Positions 37,556-46,328 of a stretch of 57,233 bases of DNA are shown in pieces; the first letter of the stretch is position 1; the number at the start of each line of letters is the position of its first letter. The position numbers were made by a program, and so were the translations under genes. Source of the stretch: Calothrix sp. CSU_2_0 (GTDB lineage: Bacteria > Cyanobacteriota > Cyanobacteriia > Cyanobacteriales > Nostocaceae); assembly GCA_012034595.1 (NCBI GenBank), contig JAAUPE010000030.1, positions 1 to 57,233 of the forward strand, given 5' to 3'. The notes beneath the pieces are model-generated. The model made no database searches. It was not told the DNA's origin and worked only from the letters and a program-made list of their open reading frames with translations.

Positions 37556-39001
37556 GTGTCTAAATCAATTGATGTTCGTAATCCACGTACTGGAAAATAT
37601 GACTATGTAATTATACCTCCGCCGCAGAAATTATTGGCACAACAATGTCAACGGTTGCGAAGGGCACAATTGCGTTGGGTTTATTTGGGTTTGGAAGGAA
37701 GGATTGAAGCGCTACAAAGTTGGAAACAGGCGATTATTAAGGGGCGTGCAAAGTTAACTGAAGCATTGATTGCTGATACTGGTCGATTAGCAATGTCGAT
37801 ATTTGAGGTTGATTTGTTAATTGCTAATATCGATAAATGGTGTATTTTAGCACCAAGATTGTTACGAGAAAATGAATATGATACTCCAATTAGCCATATC
37901 AAACTTCAACAAATTGCAGTTCCATATCAGTTAGTTGGTGTAATTACTCCTTGGGATTTTCCTTTACTCCAAGCTGCGATCGATACAATTCCTGCGCTGA
38001 TTGCGGGTTGTGCTGTGGTTGTGAAACCGAGTGAAATAACTCCCCGGTTTATGGCTCCATTAATGACGACATTTGCCAATATTCCCCAATTAAAAGATGT
38101 GTTAGTGTTTGTTGAAGGTGATGCGGATACAGAAGTTACTTTGGTTGAATGTGTAGATTTTATTTGCTTTACAGGTGGCATGGAAACGGGGAGAGCGATC
38201 GCAGAATTTGCCGCAATACGATTCATTCCGGCATTTTTGGAATTAGGTGGAAAAGACCCAGCAATAGTTTTAGAATCAGCCAATATAGATTTAGCTACAT
38301 CGGCTATTTTATGGGGTGCGATCGCAAATAGTGGTCAGTCGAGTTACGCGATTGAAAGAATTTATGTTGCTGAATCAATTTTTGAAGATTTTTACCATCA
38401 ACTTGTAGCTAAAGCGCACAGCTTGCAAATAGCCCATCCAACATTAGAAAGTGGGGAATTAGGTCCAATTATTTCTGGTAAACAAGCTGCGATTATTGCC
38501 GAACAATTACAAGAAGCAAAGGAGGATGGAGCAATTGTACATTGTGGCGGTGAGGTGGAAAATATTAATGGTGGTTGGTGGTGTCGTCCAACTGTGTTGA
38601 CAGAAGTCGATCATTCAATGTTAATCATGACGGAGAGAACTTTAGCACCGATTATGCCTGTGATAGCTTTTAGCAATCTAGAGGAAGCGATAGACTTGGC
38701 AAACGACTCGATTTATGGATTAGGTGCAGCAGTATTTAGTGAATCCGAAGAAGATGCGATCGCAGTTGCCGAACAAATAGAAGCAAGTACAGTTAGCATT
38801 AATGATGCGAGTATAGCTATCCTGCAAATAGGAGCATCTCAAGGTACTATAACTCTTCCTGAAGGTGAACAAAATGCATTCAAATTTTCTGGGATTGGAA
38901 ATTCTCGTACTGGAACAACTGGTCTAACTCGTTTTCTCCGCAAAAAGACTCTTTACAAAAAAACTAAGCCTGTTCAAGACTCTTGGTGGTTTAATAATTA
39001 A
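37556..39001 (+). CDS. Aldehyde dehydrogenase family protein lacking the catalytic cysteine
   Basis: A 481-residue ALDH-fold protein with a GTG start. The cofactor-site block GVITPWDFPLLQ, VVVKPSEITP and the glutamate motif LELGGKDPA (Glu229) are present. The nucleophile motif, normally GQxC, reads NSGQSSYAIERIYV: Ser263 (codon AGT at 38342-38344) replaces the expected Cys, one base from TGT. The FKFSGIGNSRTG tail and C-terminal helix are otherwise intact. Without the thiol, NAD(P)-dependent aldehyde oxidation would not be expected; an esterase, a structural role or a recent inactivating mutation are alternatives. A repeat tract abuts the start. Confidence 0.88.
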   Translation: MSKSIDVRNPRTGKYDYVIIPPPQKLLAQQCQRLRRAQLRWVYLGLEGRIEALQSWKQAIIKGRAKLTEALIADTGRLAMSIFEVDLLIANIDKWCILAPRLLRENEYDTPISHIKLQQIAVPYQLVGVITPWDFPLLQAAIDTIPALIAGCAVVVKPSEITPRFMAPLMTTFANIPQLKDVLVFVEGDADTEVTLVECVDFICFTGGMETGRAIAEFAAIRFIPAFLELGGKDPAIVLESANIDLATSAILWGAIANSGQSSYAIERIYVAESIFEDFYHQLVAKAHSLQIAHPTLESGELGPIISGKQAAIIAEQLQEAKEDGAIVHCGGEVENINGGWWCRPTVLTEVDHSMLIMTERTLAPIMPVIAFSNLEEAIDLANDSIYGLGAAVFSESEEDAIAVAEQIEASTVSINDASIAILQIGASQGTITLPEGEQNAFKFSGIGNSRTGTTGLTRFLRKKTLYKKTKPVQDSWWFNN

Positions 39002-39126
39002 TTGGGGATTGGGGATTGGGGATTGGGAATTGGGCATTTTCTGACTTTATAACTCAAAACTCAAAACTCAAAACTCAAAACTCAAAACTCAAAACTCAAA
39101 ACTCAAAACTCAAAACTCAAAACTCC
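39002..39126. repeat. Two adjacent short tandem repeat arrays
   Basis: A GGGGATT heptamer tract (about 39004-39035) begins one base after the ALDH stop and is followed by ten perfect 7-bp units AACTCAA (39051-39120). TAACTCC-type words continue nearly to the hisS start at 39173. Confidence 0.92.
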
Positions 39127-39172
39127 TAACTCCTAACTTTTAATTCTTAACTCCTAACTCTTAACATTAATT

Positions 39173-40573
39173 ATGGCAAAAACAGATAAAGTAAATTTTT
39201 CTACACCAAGTGGTTTTCCGGAATTTCTACCTACAGAAAAACGTTTAGAAGTACATTTACTTGATATTATTCGCAAAGTCTATGAAAGCTATGGATTTAC
39301 ACCAATTGAAACACCTGCGGTGGAACGTTTAGAAGTTCTACAAGCGAAGGGAAACCAAGGTGATAATATCATCTACGGTATTAGTCCAATTTTGCCCCCA
39401 AATCGCCAAGCTGAAAAAGATAAAGCTGATAGAAGTAGTGATAATGGTTCGGAAGCAAGAGCATTAAAATTTGACCAAACTGTACCTTTAGCTGCTTATA
39501 TTGCCCGTCACCTTAATGATTTAAACTTTCCATTTGCACGCTATCAAATGGATATGGTGTTTCGGGGAGAGCGGGCAAAAGATGGTCGTTTTCGTCAGTT
39601 TCGCCAATGTGATATTGATGTCATTGGTAGACGGGAATTAAATTTGCTTTATGATGCTCAAATGCCTGCGATTATTACGGAAATATTCGAGAAAATTAAT
39701 ATTGGTGACTTTCGTATTCGTATCAACAATCGGAAAATTCTCACAGGTTTTTTCCAATCTGTCGGTGTTGCAGCAAATCAAATTAAAGTCTGTATTGCTA
39801 TCATTGATAATCTGGAAAAAATTGGCGAAGTAAAAGTAAAACAAGAATTAGAAAAAGAAGGAATTTCCACCGAAGGAATAGATAAAATTATTCAATTTGT
39901 GAATATTAAAGGTTCCGTTGATGAGATGTTAGATAAACTAAAACATCTGAGTCAATCAATGCCTGAAGCCGAAATATTTAACTTAGGGGTGACAGAATTA
40001 GATACAGTTATTGCTGGTGTTCGTAACCTTGGAGTTGCCGAAAATAGATATTGCATTGATTTAGCGATCGCACGGGGACTTGACTACTATACGGGTACAG
40101 TTTACGAAACAACTTTACTGGGACATGAAGCTTTAGGTAGTATTTGTTCCGGTGGTAGATATGAAGAATTAGTCAGTGTATTTCTGGGTGAAAAAATGCC
40201 TGGAGTCGGAATTTCAATTGGTTTAACTCGTTTAATTAGTCGTTTATTAAAAGCTGGAATTTTGAATCCGTTAGCTGCAACTCCCGCACAGGTAATGGTT
40301 TTAAATATACAAAATGATTTAATGCCAATTTATTTAAATGTATCGCAACAATTACGCAAAGCCGGAATTAACGTCATTACTAGTTTTGATTCGCGACAAC
40401 TAAGCAAGCAATTTCAACTAGCAGAAAAACAGGGAATACAATTTTGTGTAATTATTGGTTCCGAAGAAGCAGCATCACAAACCGCAGCATTAAAAGATTT
40501 AAAAACACGCGAACAAATACAAGTTTCCCTAAATGATTTAGCTGGGGAAATTCATCGAAGATTACAAGTTTAA
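39173..40573 (+). CDS. hisS: Histidine--tRNA ligase
   Basis: A 466-residue class II aminoacyl-tRNA synthetase charging tRNA-His. Motif 2 reads FRGERAKDGRFRQFRQCDID, the histidine loop LARGLDYY appears as AIARGLDYYTGTVYE, and motif 3 as GVGISIGLTRL. The anticodon-binding domain follows from about 375. The insertion after motif 1 (PPNRQAEKDKADRSS) and the QCDIDVIG form of motif 2 are closer to the long HisRS type than to the E. coli form. The start is embedded in heptamer-repeat sequence and has no recognisable Shine-Dalgarno. Confidence 0.95.
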   Translation: MAKTDKVNFSTPSGFPEFLPTEKRLEVHLLDIIRKVYESYGFTPIETPAVERLEVLQAKGNQGDNIIYGISPILPPNRQAEKDKADRSSDNGSEARALKFDQTVPLAAYIARHLNDLNFPFARYQMDMVFRGERAKDGRFRQFRQCDIDVIGRRELNLLYDAQMPAIITEIFEKINIGDFRIRINNRKILTGFFQSVGVAANQIKVCIAIIDNLEKIGEVKVKQELEKEGISTEGIDKIIQFVNIKGSVDEMLDKLKHLSQSMPEAEIFNLGVTELDTVIAGVRNLGVAENRYCIDLAIARGLDYYTGTVYETTLLGHEALGSICSGGRYEELVSVFLGEKMPGVGISIGLTRLISRLLKAGILNPLAATPAQVMVLNIQNDLMPIYLNVSQQLRKAGINVITSFDSRQLSKQFQLAEKQGIQFCVIIGSEEAASQTAALKDLKTREQIQVSLNDLAGEIHRRLQV

Positions 40574-40623
40574 TTAAAAAAAGTTTAATTCAAAATTGCA
40601 ACTTGATATCCCAATTACAAACT

Positions 40624-40649
40624 AGGGACAGTATGCATACCGTCCCTAT
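40624..40649. repeat. Near-perfect 26-bp palindrome between convergent genes
   Basis: TAGGGAC ... GTCCCTA with a GTATGCATAC centre and a single mismatch. It lies between the hisS stop and the truncated catalase stop and may act as a shared transcript end, though no T-run follows. Confidence 0.7.
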
Positions 40650-40662
40650 TCCGAAATACCGA

Positions 40663-40920
40663 CTACAAACTAGCCACCAATTTCAATGCGATCGCTCGCC
40701 GAAGGTTTACTATGTGACCAATTTCCTCAGTACCGATATCTAAGAGCATATCGCGATACTTAGCAGGTCCCCGACAGTTCCATCCTTGGAAAAGATACTG
40801 CATCATTACAGTCATTTCTCCAAAAGTACCACCGATGAGTTCTTGAATCTTCTTCGCATAGACTGCATCAGGCTTTTCGGGTGGTCTAAAATACTGTAGT
40901 TTTTTATTGTGATAAAACAT
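40663..40920 (-). pseudogene. Manganese catalase N-terminal fragment
   Basis: 85 codons starting MFYHNKKLQYFRPPEKPD, matching the N-terminus of manganese (non-heme) catalases: the first ligand region GEMTVMMQYLFQGW and the block AKYRDMLLDIGTEEIGH (Glu and His ligands) are present. After EEIGH the sequence departs from the family and stops within 17 residues, so about two thirds of a normal catalase and the remaining ligands are missing. It is probably a remnant and not an active enzyme. It opens the accessory stress-gene segment. Confidence 0.85.
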
Positions 40921-41178
40921 TTTGTTTTCTCCTTTATGGCACAGTCGGTAAACACATTTTGAATTTGTAAACTGTAATGATTAGTACAGTGAAATTCCCA
41001 AAACCCACTTATCAAATTGTGTTACCTTATGCTTCTAGGAAACCTTTTTAATATTGTGCAAACATCATTCCCTAGTCAGATAGAAACCACCTTTTTCTAT
41101 TAGTTTTTTACTACTTAGTTTCGATACTTTCTAGCTGTAATTTAGTCCGAAAGAACTACACCATAAATATTTAAACAC

Positions 41179-41520
41179 TCAATTTTTATCGCGATCGTGG
41201 ATTTGAGATGGTGGACTTGTAGCTTCAACCGCAGTAAAAGGTTCCAAGATTTTATAAGTATGCGAAGCACCTTTAGGCACAACCCAAGAATTACCAGTCT
41301 CCAATCGCACAACTTGACCTTCAATATGTAACTCAGCGCAACCCTTAATTACATAACCAACAGTTTCATATTCCCGCACCGATGATTCCTTCGCATCACC
41401 AGGTTGCTCATCTTCCCAAAGTCGCATAGAAACAGATTTTCCCGATGCTAAATACTTCTGACCAAGTTGACCTTTAGGAGAATAAGCAGAATCAACTTTT
41501 TTCACACTAGTATCAGACAT
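41179..41520 (-). CDS. Cupin-domain protein
   Basis: A 113-residue single-domain cupin. The beta-barrel strands are visible as VSMRLWEDEQPG, YETVGYVIKGCAELHIEGQV and the second motif GNSWVVPKGASHTYKIL, with His in the metal-binding second motif; the first motif lacks the usual HxH, so metal binding may be altered. A strong AAGGGG ribosome-binding site precedes the ATG. Its role is unknown; neighbours are stress-linked genes (truncated catalase, zinc alcohol dehydrogenase). Confidence 0.85.
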   Translation of the reverse strand: MSDTSVKKVDSAYSPKGQLGQKYLASGKSVSMRLWEDEQPGDAKESSVREYETVGYVIKGCAELHIEGQVVRLETGNSWVVPKGASHTYKILEPFTAVEATSPPSQIHDRDKN

Positions 41521-41726
41521 AAATTAACCCCTTCCAGTTATTAATTATTGATGATTACAAAACTTACCTTCTAACTTTCAAACTCCATATTCCTCCGCGA
41601 AACTCTGCGGATACTTCGCGAAACTCTGCGTTAAAAAACAAAACCAAATAGTTAGAGACATTCTATAAAAACCTCTCTAACTACCCAACAATTCAGAAAT
41701 ATCCCACTAAAAACAAATAGCAAAAC

Positions 41727-42896
41727 CTACGGCTTCAACACCACCTTGATACAACTATCCTTCTTATGCTTAAAAATCTCATAAGCATGAGGAGCTTGCT
41801 CCAAAGGTAGAGTGTGCGTAATCACAAACGACGGGTCAATATCACCATTTTGAATCCGCTCCAACAACGGACGCAAATACTTATGAACATGAGTTTGTCC
41901 CATCTTAAAAGTTAAACCCTTATTCATTGCTGCACCCATCGGCATTTTATCGATAAAACCACCATAAGCACCCGCAATCGAAACATGACCAGCCTTCCCA
42001 CAAGAAACGATCGCATTTCGTAGTGCAGTCGGTCGGTCGGGTTCAAGCCGCACAGCTTGCTTCACCTGGTCATACAAAGCCATGTAATCAGTACCATGTG
42101 CCTCAAGTCCAACCGCATCAATCACAGCATCTGGTCCCCGTCCTCCGGTCATCTCCTTCAAAGCTTCACCAACGTCTAATTCTTCATAGTTGAGAATTTC
42201 AGCATTACCTTGTTCCTTAGCCATTTGCAAACGTTCGGGGATGCGATCGATGGCAATGACTCTTTCTGCACCAAACATGTGGGCACTCTTGATCGCAAAT
42301 TGTCCTACAGGTCCACAACCCCAGACAGCGACGATATCACCGGGTTTGATGTGACAGTTTTCAGCAGCCATATAGCCAGTGGGGAATATATCAGTTAAAA
42401 ACAATACTTGCTCATCGGTTAACCCATCGGGAATTTTTAGCAAACCCACGTCAGCAAAGGGCACACGCACATACTCAGCTTGTCCACCTGCATAACCTCC
42501 GAATATATGTGAGTAGCCAAATAGACCAGATGGTGAGTGACCCATGACCTTCTCAGCCAGCCATCCATTCGGGTTAGAATTATCACATAGCGACCACAAA
42601 TCACGCTGACAGAAAAAGCAGTTACCGCAAGAAATAGTGAAAGGAACAACAACGCGATCGCCTATTTGAATGTTCTTGACGCTGCTACCAAGTTCAACGA
42701 CTTCACCCATAAATTCGTGACCCATAATGTCACCTTTTTCCATTGTGGGAATATAGCCATTATATAAGTGCAAATCTGAGCCACAAATTGCCGTTGAAGT
42801 AATTTTAATAATTGCATCACGCCGATTGAGAATCTTTGGGTCTGGCACTGTATCTACTTGTACTTTATTGGCTCCATGCCAGCATACTGCTTTCAT
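41727..42896 (-). CDS. Zinc-dependent alcohol/formaldehyde dehydrogenase (MDR family)
   Basis: A 389-residue medium-chain dehydrogenase. The catalytic zinc site is [11 protein letters not shown] plus [12 protein letters not shown]; the structural zinc cysteines are in [15 protein letters not shown]; the Rossmann motif is [17 protein letters not shown]. The ~30-residue insert with [25 protein letters not shown] is characteristic of the glutathione-independent formaldehyde dehydrogenase-like subgroup. An AAGGA site precedes the ATG. A close paralogue with a large internal deletion lies about 700 bp upstream. Confidence 0.92.
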   Translation of the reverse strand: MKAVCWHGANKVQVDTVPDPKILNRRDAIIKITSTAICGSDLHLYNGYIPTMEKGDIMGHEFMGEVVELGSSVKNIQIGDRVVVPFTISCGNCFFCQRDLWSLCDNSNPNGWLAEKVMGHSPSGLFGYSHIFGGYAGGQAEYVRVPFADVGLLKIPDGLTDEQVLFLTDIFPTGYMAAENCHIKPGDIVAVWGCGPVGQFAIKSAHMFGAERVIAIDRIPERLQMAKEQGNAEILNYEELDVGEALKEMTGGRGPDAVIDAVGLEAHGTDYMALYDQVKQAVRLEPDRPTALRNAIVSCGKAGHVSIAGAYGGFIDKMPMGAAMNKGLTFKMGQTHVHKYLRPLLERIQNGDIDPSFVITHTLPLEQAPHAYEIFKHKKDSCIKVVLKP

Positions 42897-43048
42897 TTTT
42901 ATTAGTCCTTATTTATTAATAAAATATTTGTAGTTTCATATTTAAAAATATGACTTAAAAATTAGACTGTACAAGCAAAAAAAAGAAGTTAAAAATTAGA
43001 GAGCAGATTTAAATAATTAGCTAGCGATTGTTTTACTAAAACCAATTT

Positions 43049-43103
43049 AACTCCTAACTCCTAACTCTTAACTCCTAATTCTTAACTCCTAACTCCTAAC
43101 TCC
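43049..43103. repeat. Heptamer STRR (AACTCCT type)
   Basis: About eight 7-bp units of AACTCCT with variants AACTCTT and AATTCTT, ending about 10 bp from the stop codon of the gene at 43113. Confidence 0.9.
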
Positions 43104-43112
43104 CAAGTTTTA

Positions 43113-43514
43113 TTAAGGAATTTGATAATATCCCTTACGAGTTCCAGTAACAGGTTCAACAGTTTTTTCTACTCTCTCTTCAGTGGATTTGAGAAATTCC
43201 TTAGTACTGCGGGGCAAAGGTTCATCAAGATTGAGTTTTTCACGGACATTATCAGCAGCTTCTTTAAGGCTACTCTTTGCATTTTCCCCTAACTTATTAT
43301 TACTGTCGGCATTATTATTAATATTTTTGTTAATGCTTTCATCTGGTGTACCTTTGTAATAAATACCTTCTGGAGAAGTTACAGTTTCCGCACTTGCGAC
43401 TAACATGTAGCTAGAATTAACAACTTGTAAGCCTAAAAAACTAAATCCAACTAAAAGCAAAATCACAACTTGGCGCACCAAAAAATTTTGTACCCAAGAA
43501 AAAACGCGATTCAT
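43113..43514 (-). CDS. Secreted or membrane-anchored small protein, LEA/apolipoprotein-like
   Basis: A 133-residue protein with an N-terminal hydrophobic segment (about 14-42: VVILLLVGFSFLGLQVV) that could be a signal peptide with cleavage near VASAE, followed by an Asn-rich stretch and an amphipathic charged helix (SSLKEAADNVREKLNLDEP, then STEERVEKTVEP). The composition resembles small stress or LEA-like proteins of terrestrial cyanobacteria. It has a strong AAAGGAG site. No function is assigned. It sits between the intact and the deleted alcohol dehydrogenase genes. Confidence 0.7.
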   Translation of the reverse strand: MNRVFSWVQNFLVRQVVILLLVGFSFLGLQVVNSSYMLVASAETVTSPEGIYYKGTPDESINKNINNNADSNNKLGENAKSSLKEAADNVREKLNLDEPLPRSTKEFLKSTEERVEKTVEPVTGTRKGYYQIP

Positions 43515-43566
43515 AATTATCTCCTTTGTTTCTGATTGTGAACAATTTTTAGATTGACAAATTAGA

Positions 43567-43596
43567 CGTAAAAACGTGGTATCTCACGTCTTTACG
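43567..43596. repeat. Inverted repeat CGTAAAAACGTG / CACGTCTTTACG
   Basis: 12-bp arms with one mismatch and a 6-nt loop, a few bases beyond the stop of the deleted dehydrogenase on the minus strand. It may be a dispersed palindrome or a transcript end. Confidence 0.65.
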
Positions 43597-43599
43597 AAT

Positions 43600-44165
43600 T
43601 TAAGGTTTTAATACAACTTTGATACAGTTGTCTTTCTTTTGTTGAAAGATTTCATAGCCATATGCAGCTTGTTCAAGAGGTAATTGATGCGTTATTACCT
43701 GCGATGGATCGAATTTACCTTCCATAATCAGATTGAGTAGCAAATGCATATATTTTTGTCCGTGCATTTGTCCCATCCTGAAAGTCAAAAGATTGCCGAG
43801 GTGATGTTGCCGAATAGTTTTTCCTCGATCGCACCGTTGGGGATAGAATTATCGCACAATGACCACATATCATGTTCGCAATAGTGGCAGTGACCGCAAC
43901 CAATCGTAGAAGGTACGACTACTCTGTCACCAATTTTGAGATTGTTGACTCCGCTACCGATATCAACAACTTCACCCATGAATTCGTGACCGATAATATC
44001 CCCAGCTTGTACTGTCGGAATATAGCCACCATAGATATGTAAGTCGGAACCGCAAATAGCTGTTGAAGTAATTTTTAGGATTGCATCACGTGGATTTAGA
44101 ACTTTTGGGTCGGGTACTGTTTCTACCCTCACATCATTTGCTTTTTGCCAACAAACAGCCTTCAT
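43600..44165 (-). pseudogene. Alcohol dehydrogenase paralogue with the Rossmann domain deleted
   Basis: The 5' part (44165-43786) encodes [20 protein letters not shown] and on through both zinc sites ([26 protein letters not shown]) up to [10 protein letters not shown] and a stop. The 3' part (to 43600), in another frame, encodes [15 protein letters not shown] and ends [11 protein letters not shown], matching the intact enzyme's C-terminus. Compared with the copy at 41727, about 200 residues covering the NAD-binding domain are missing and the junction is out of frame. The start is directly preceded by a TTGGATTT repeat tract. Confidence 0.9.
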
Positions 44166-44167
44166 AT

Positions 44168-44277
44168 TTATTTTGGATTTTGGATTTTGGATTTTGGATT
44201 TGGATTTTGGATTTTGGATTTTGGATTTTGGATTTGGATTTTGGATTTGGATTTTGGATTTGGATTTTGGATTATTA
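44168..44277. repeat. Short tandem repeat tract (TTTTGGA / TTTGGA units)
   Basis: About 110 bp of mixed 6- and 7-bp units of TTTTGGA and TTTGGA. The tract reaches to within 3 bp of the deleted dehydrogenase start codon and gives long spurious ORFs in several frames. Confidence 0.92.
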
Positions 44278-44302
44278 GAAAGAACTAACATTATAAGTAA
44301 TT

Positions 44303-44324
44303 AGGGCGGGAAGACCCCGCCCCT
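44303..44324. repeat. GC-rich hairpin AGGGCGGG / CCCGCCCCT
   Basis: A strong GC stem in an AT-rich gap between minus-strand genes, followed by CTACGGGG. It is a dispersed repeat type and a possible 3' end for the SRPBCC transcript, though it lacks a T-run. Confidence 0.65.
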
Positions 44325-44406
44325 ACGGGGATATGGGGTATTCATTGATAATTTATTGGTTAGTTATTGATTAATTCTTTACTTATTTATTTGGTGTAAT
44401 TAAGCA

Positions 44407-45102
44407 TTAACTACCTTTTGGTTGTCCTTCAGTTGTAGAAATTTCTCCTGCTTCCATTAACATTTTGAAACGGCGTAAATCATCACCTATTTGCTGTTCG
44501 GGTTCTTCACCAAAAAGCTTGGCAAAAACTGCTGTCAATGCTCCACCAGGGGGGCTATATTCCATCACAACTTTAACTTCAGTACCCCTATTTCCAGGTG
44601 CTTTTTTAAATCGGACAAAGCCAGAATTTTCCACATCAGCACCTTCCACAGAAGCCCAGGAAATTAATTCATTTTCACGGTCTTCCAAAATCTCGGCATC
44701 CCATTCGATGCTTGTACCTAGAGGTGCAGTTGCAACCCAGTGCGATCGCTTATTGTCATAGACCTTGACCAGTTTGAGATGCTTCATAAATGTGGGCAAG
44801 TTCTCAAAGTTATGCCAATAACGATAAAGCTCATCCGCAGGCTTATTAATAGTTACAGTTCTTTCAACTTTTATGTCTTTATTAATACCAACTGCTTCTT
44901 GAGCTTGCTGGATTGTACTTTTTTTTGTTGCACCCTGGTAAATCAAACCACTTCCCGCTAAGGCAGTCAAAACGCCCCGTAAAGAACGCTGTTTCAAGCC
45001 CATCAATACCATCGCGCCACCACCAATTAACGAAGCCCAACGTTCGGTTTCGCTGGCTTCGCTTTGGTTTGTACTTAATTTATTTTCTGATGTTGATGCC
45101 AT
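44407..45102 (-). CDS. SRPBCC-family protein with N-terminal membrane segment
   Basis: About 231 residues from the ATG giving MASTSENKLS, which has AGGAGAT upstream. Residues about 18-57 form a glycine-rich membrane hairpin of DUF2892 type (WASLIGGGAMVLMGLKQRSL, then LTALAGSGLIYQG). The SRPBCC (polyketide cyclase/dehydrase, START-like) domain occupies about 75-215: VERTVTINKPADELYRYW, FENLPTFMKHLKLVKVYD, WDAEILEDRENELISWAS. SRPBCC folds bind hydrophobic ligands; the substrate is unknown. Such proteins are frequent beside YciF-, catalase- and DJ-1-type stress genes. Confidence 0.88.
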   Translation of the reverse strand: MASTSENKLSTNQSEASETERWASLIGGGAMVLMGLKQRSLRGVLTALAGSGLIYQGATKKSTIQQAQEAVGINKDIKVERTVTINKPADELYRYWHNFENLPTFMKHLKLVKVYDNKRSHWVATAPLGTSIEWDAEILEDRENELISWASVEGADVENSGFVRFKKAPGNRGTEVKVVMEYSPPGGALTAVFAKLFGEEPEQQIGDDLRRFKMLMEAGEISTTEGQPKGS

Positions 45103-45233
45103 TATTTTTATATCTCCTATTCTTAATATCAGTACTATTTTGGATGCCATTCTTAAATAATGGCGGAGTAAAAACGAACCACAAAAGCGTAGAACCTCTG
45201 CTATCTACGCTTTGCGATTCGCCCCACAAAGAC

Positions 45234-46328
45234 TTACATTGTTACAGCAGCTCCTGTAGTCGGGTTAGCAGGTTTCACCCCAATTCCTACTCTTGCCCGA
45301 TACAGTTCCACTAACTGCTGCTCGTAAGTCACCAAGTCTTTGTGGATTTCCGTAAATATTGCCGTTGAGATGGGATCGGTGAATGCTGCCATCAAATTAC
45401 CGATGTCACCGATACCCGTTTGTACATCACCCAAAGCCGATCGCAATTGAAAGATATCGTCGCTTCCGGTCATCGCGGTTTTGACTTTTGCATACTGGTT
45501 GGCTATATTTGCAACCAATGACGGTTTTTCACCGAGTTGATTAAGTCGGGTTTCCAAGTGTTCGACGTGAAGTTGTTTATTTGCGATCGCTTGCTGAAAC
45601 ACTGCTTTAATTTGGGTGTCTGACTCTTTTTCGATATATTTTTGCAGAGCTTCGAGCGAATATTTCTCACCAGCAAGGGCAGTATTTAAACCCTTAGTGA
45701 TTTCACCTTTGGTCGAACCACCCCAAGCATCAGCTAGTTTCCACCATTCAGCATTGCGATCGTTTTCATCTGGTAATGCTGCATCTTTACCGCCATAACC
45801 CAATCGACTTAAAATAGCGGTGGTAAAAATCGCTAAATCCCCAGGTTGACGGGATGTAATCAAATTGCTATCTACTACCAATGGTTCATCAAGATAGTCC
45901 GCACCAGCATTGACCATATCTTTACGAATTGCGCTAAACCCGGTAGCTTTACGACCTTTGAGTAAATCACCCTCAATTAATAATTGTGCTCCATGACACA
46001 CCGCAGCAATAATTTTATTTTGTGCGATCGCTTCTTGGACAAAGCGCACGGTATTGGGGTTGCGACGCATTTTGTCGGGTGCCATTCCACCAGGAATGAT
46101 AACAGCATCAAATTCGGCTGCAATAGCTTCTGTAGTCGTACCATCGGGTTTAATGGAAAGTTTTCCTCGTTTCCCTTTATAGGTTTCATTCATGCGAGAA
46201 CCAAGCACAACTACATCGATTCCTGCTTGCTTTAAACCTTTATAAGGTACTTGGAATTCTGCATCCTCTACATCATTTTCAATGAGGATAGCAACTTTGT
46301 TTTTTTTGGAGTGATTGAGATTAGTCAT
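45234..46328 (-). CDS. DJ-1/PfpI-family protein fused to a C-terminal helical ferritin-like domain
   Basis: A 364-residue fusion. Residues about 10-185 are a DJ-1/PfpI glutamine-amidotransferase-like domain: KVAILIENDVEDAEFQVP with the conserved acidic residue, FDAVIIPGGMAPDKMR, and the nucleophile elbow AAVCHGAQLLIEG. Residues about 205-350 are all-helical: LNTALAGEKYSLEALQKYIE, FQQAIANKQLHVEHLETRL, and LVTYEQQLVELYRARVG, resembling the four-helix ferritin-like or YciF-type proteins. DJ-1 proteins act on oxidised or glycated molecules; ferritin-like bundles often bind iron. The combination suggests oxidative-stress protection, as an inference only. Confidence 0.85.
   Translation of the reverse strand: MTNLNHSKKNKVAILIENDVEDAEFQVPYKGLKQAGIDVVVLGSRMNETYKGKRGKLSIKPDGTTTEAIAAEFDAVIIPGGMAPDKMRRNPNTVRFVQEAIAQNKIIAAVCHGAQLLIEGDLLKGRKATGFSAIRKDMVNAGADYLDEPLVVDSNLITSRQPGDLAIFTTAILSRLGYGGKDAALPDENDRNAEWWKLADAWGGSTKGEITKGLNTALAGEKYSLEALQKYIEKESDTQIKAVFQQAIANKQLHVEHLETRLNQLGEKPSLVANIANQYAKVKTAMTGSDDIFQLRSALGDVQTGIGDIGNLMAAFTDPISTAIFTEIHKDLVTYEQQLVELYRARVGIGVKPANPTTGAAVTM

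Noticed and set aside
40812-41015. 67-codon minus-strand ORF overlapping the catalase fragment
   Set aside because: It is a shadow frame; the fragment's own frame matches manganese catalase precisely.
44081-44278. Plus-strand ORF rich in Trp, Phe, Gly and Asp repeats
   Set aside because: It is translation of the TTTTGGA tandem repeat and the antisense of the dehydrogenase pseudogene.
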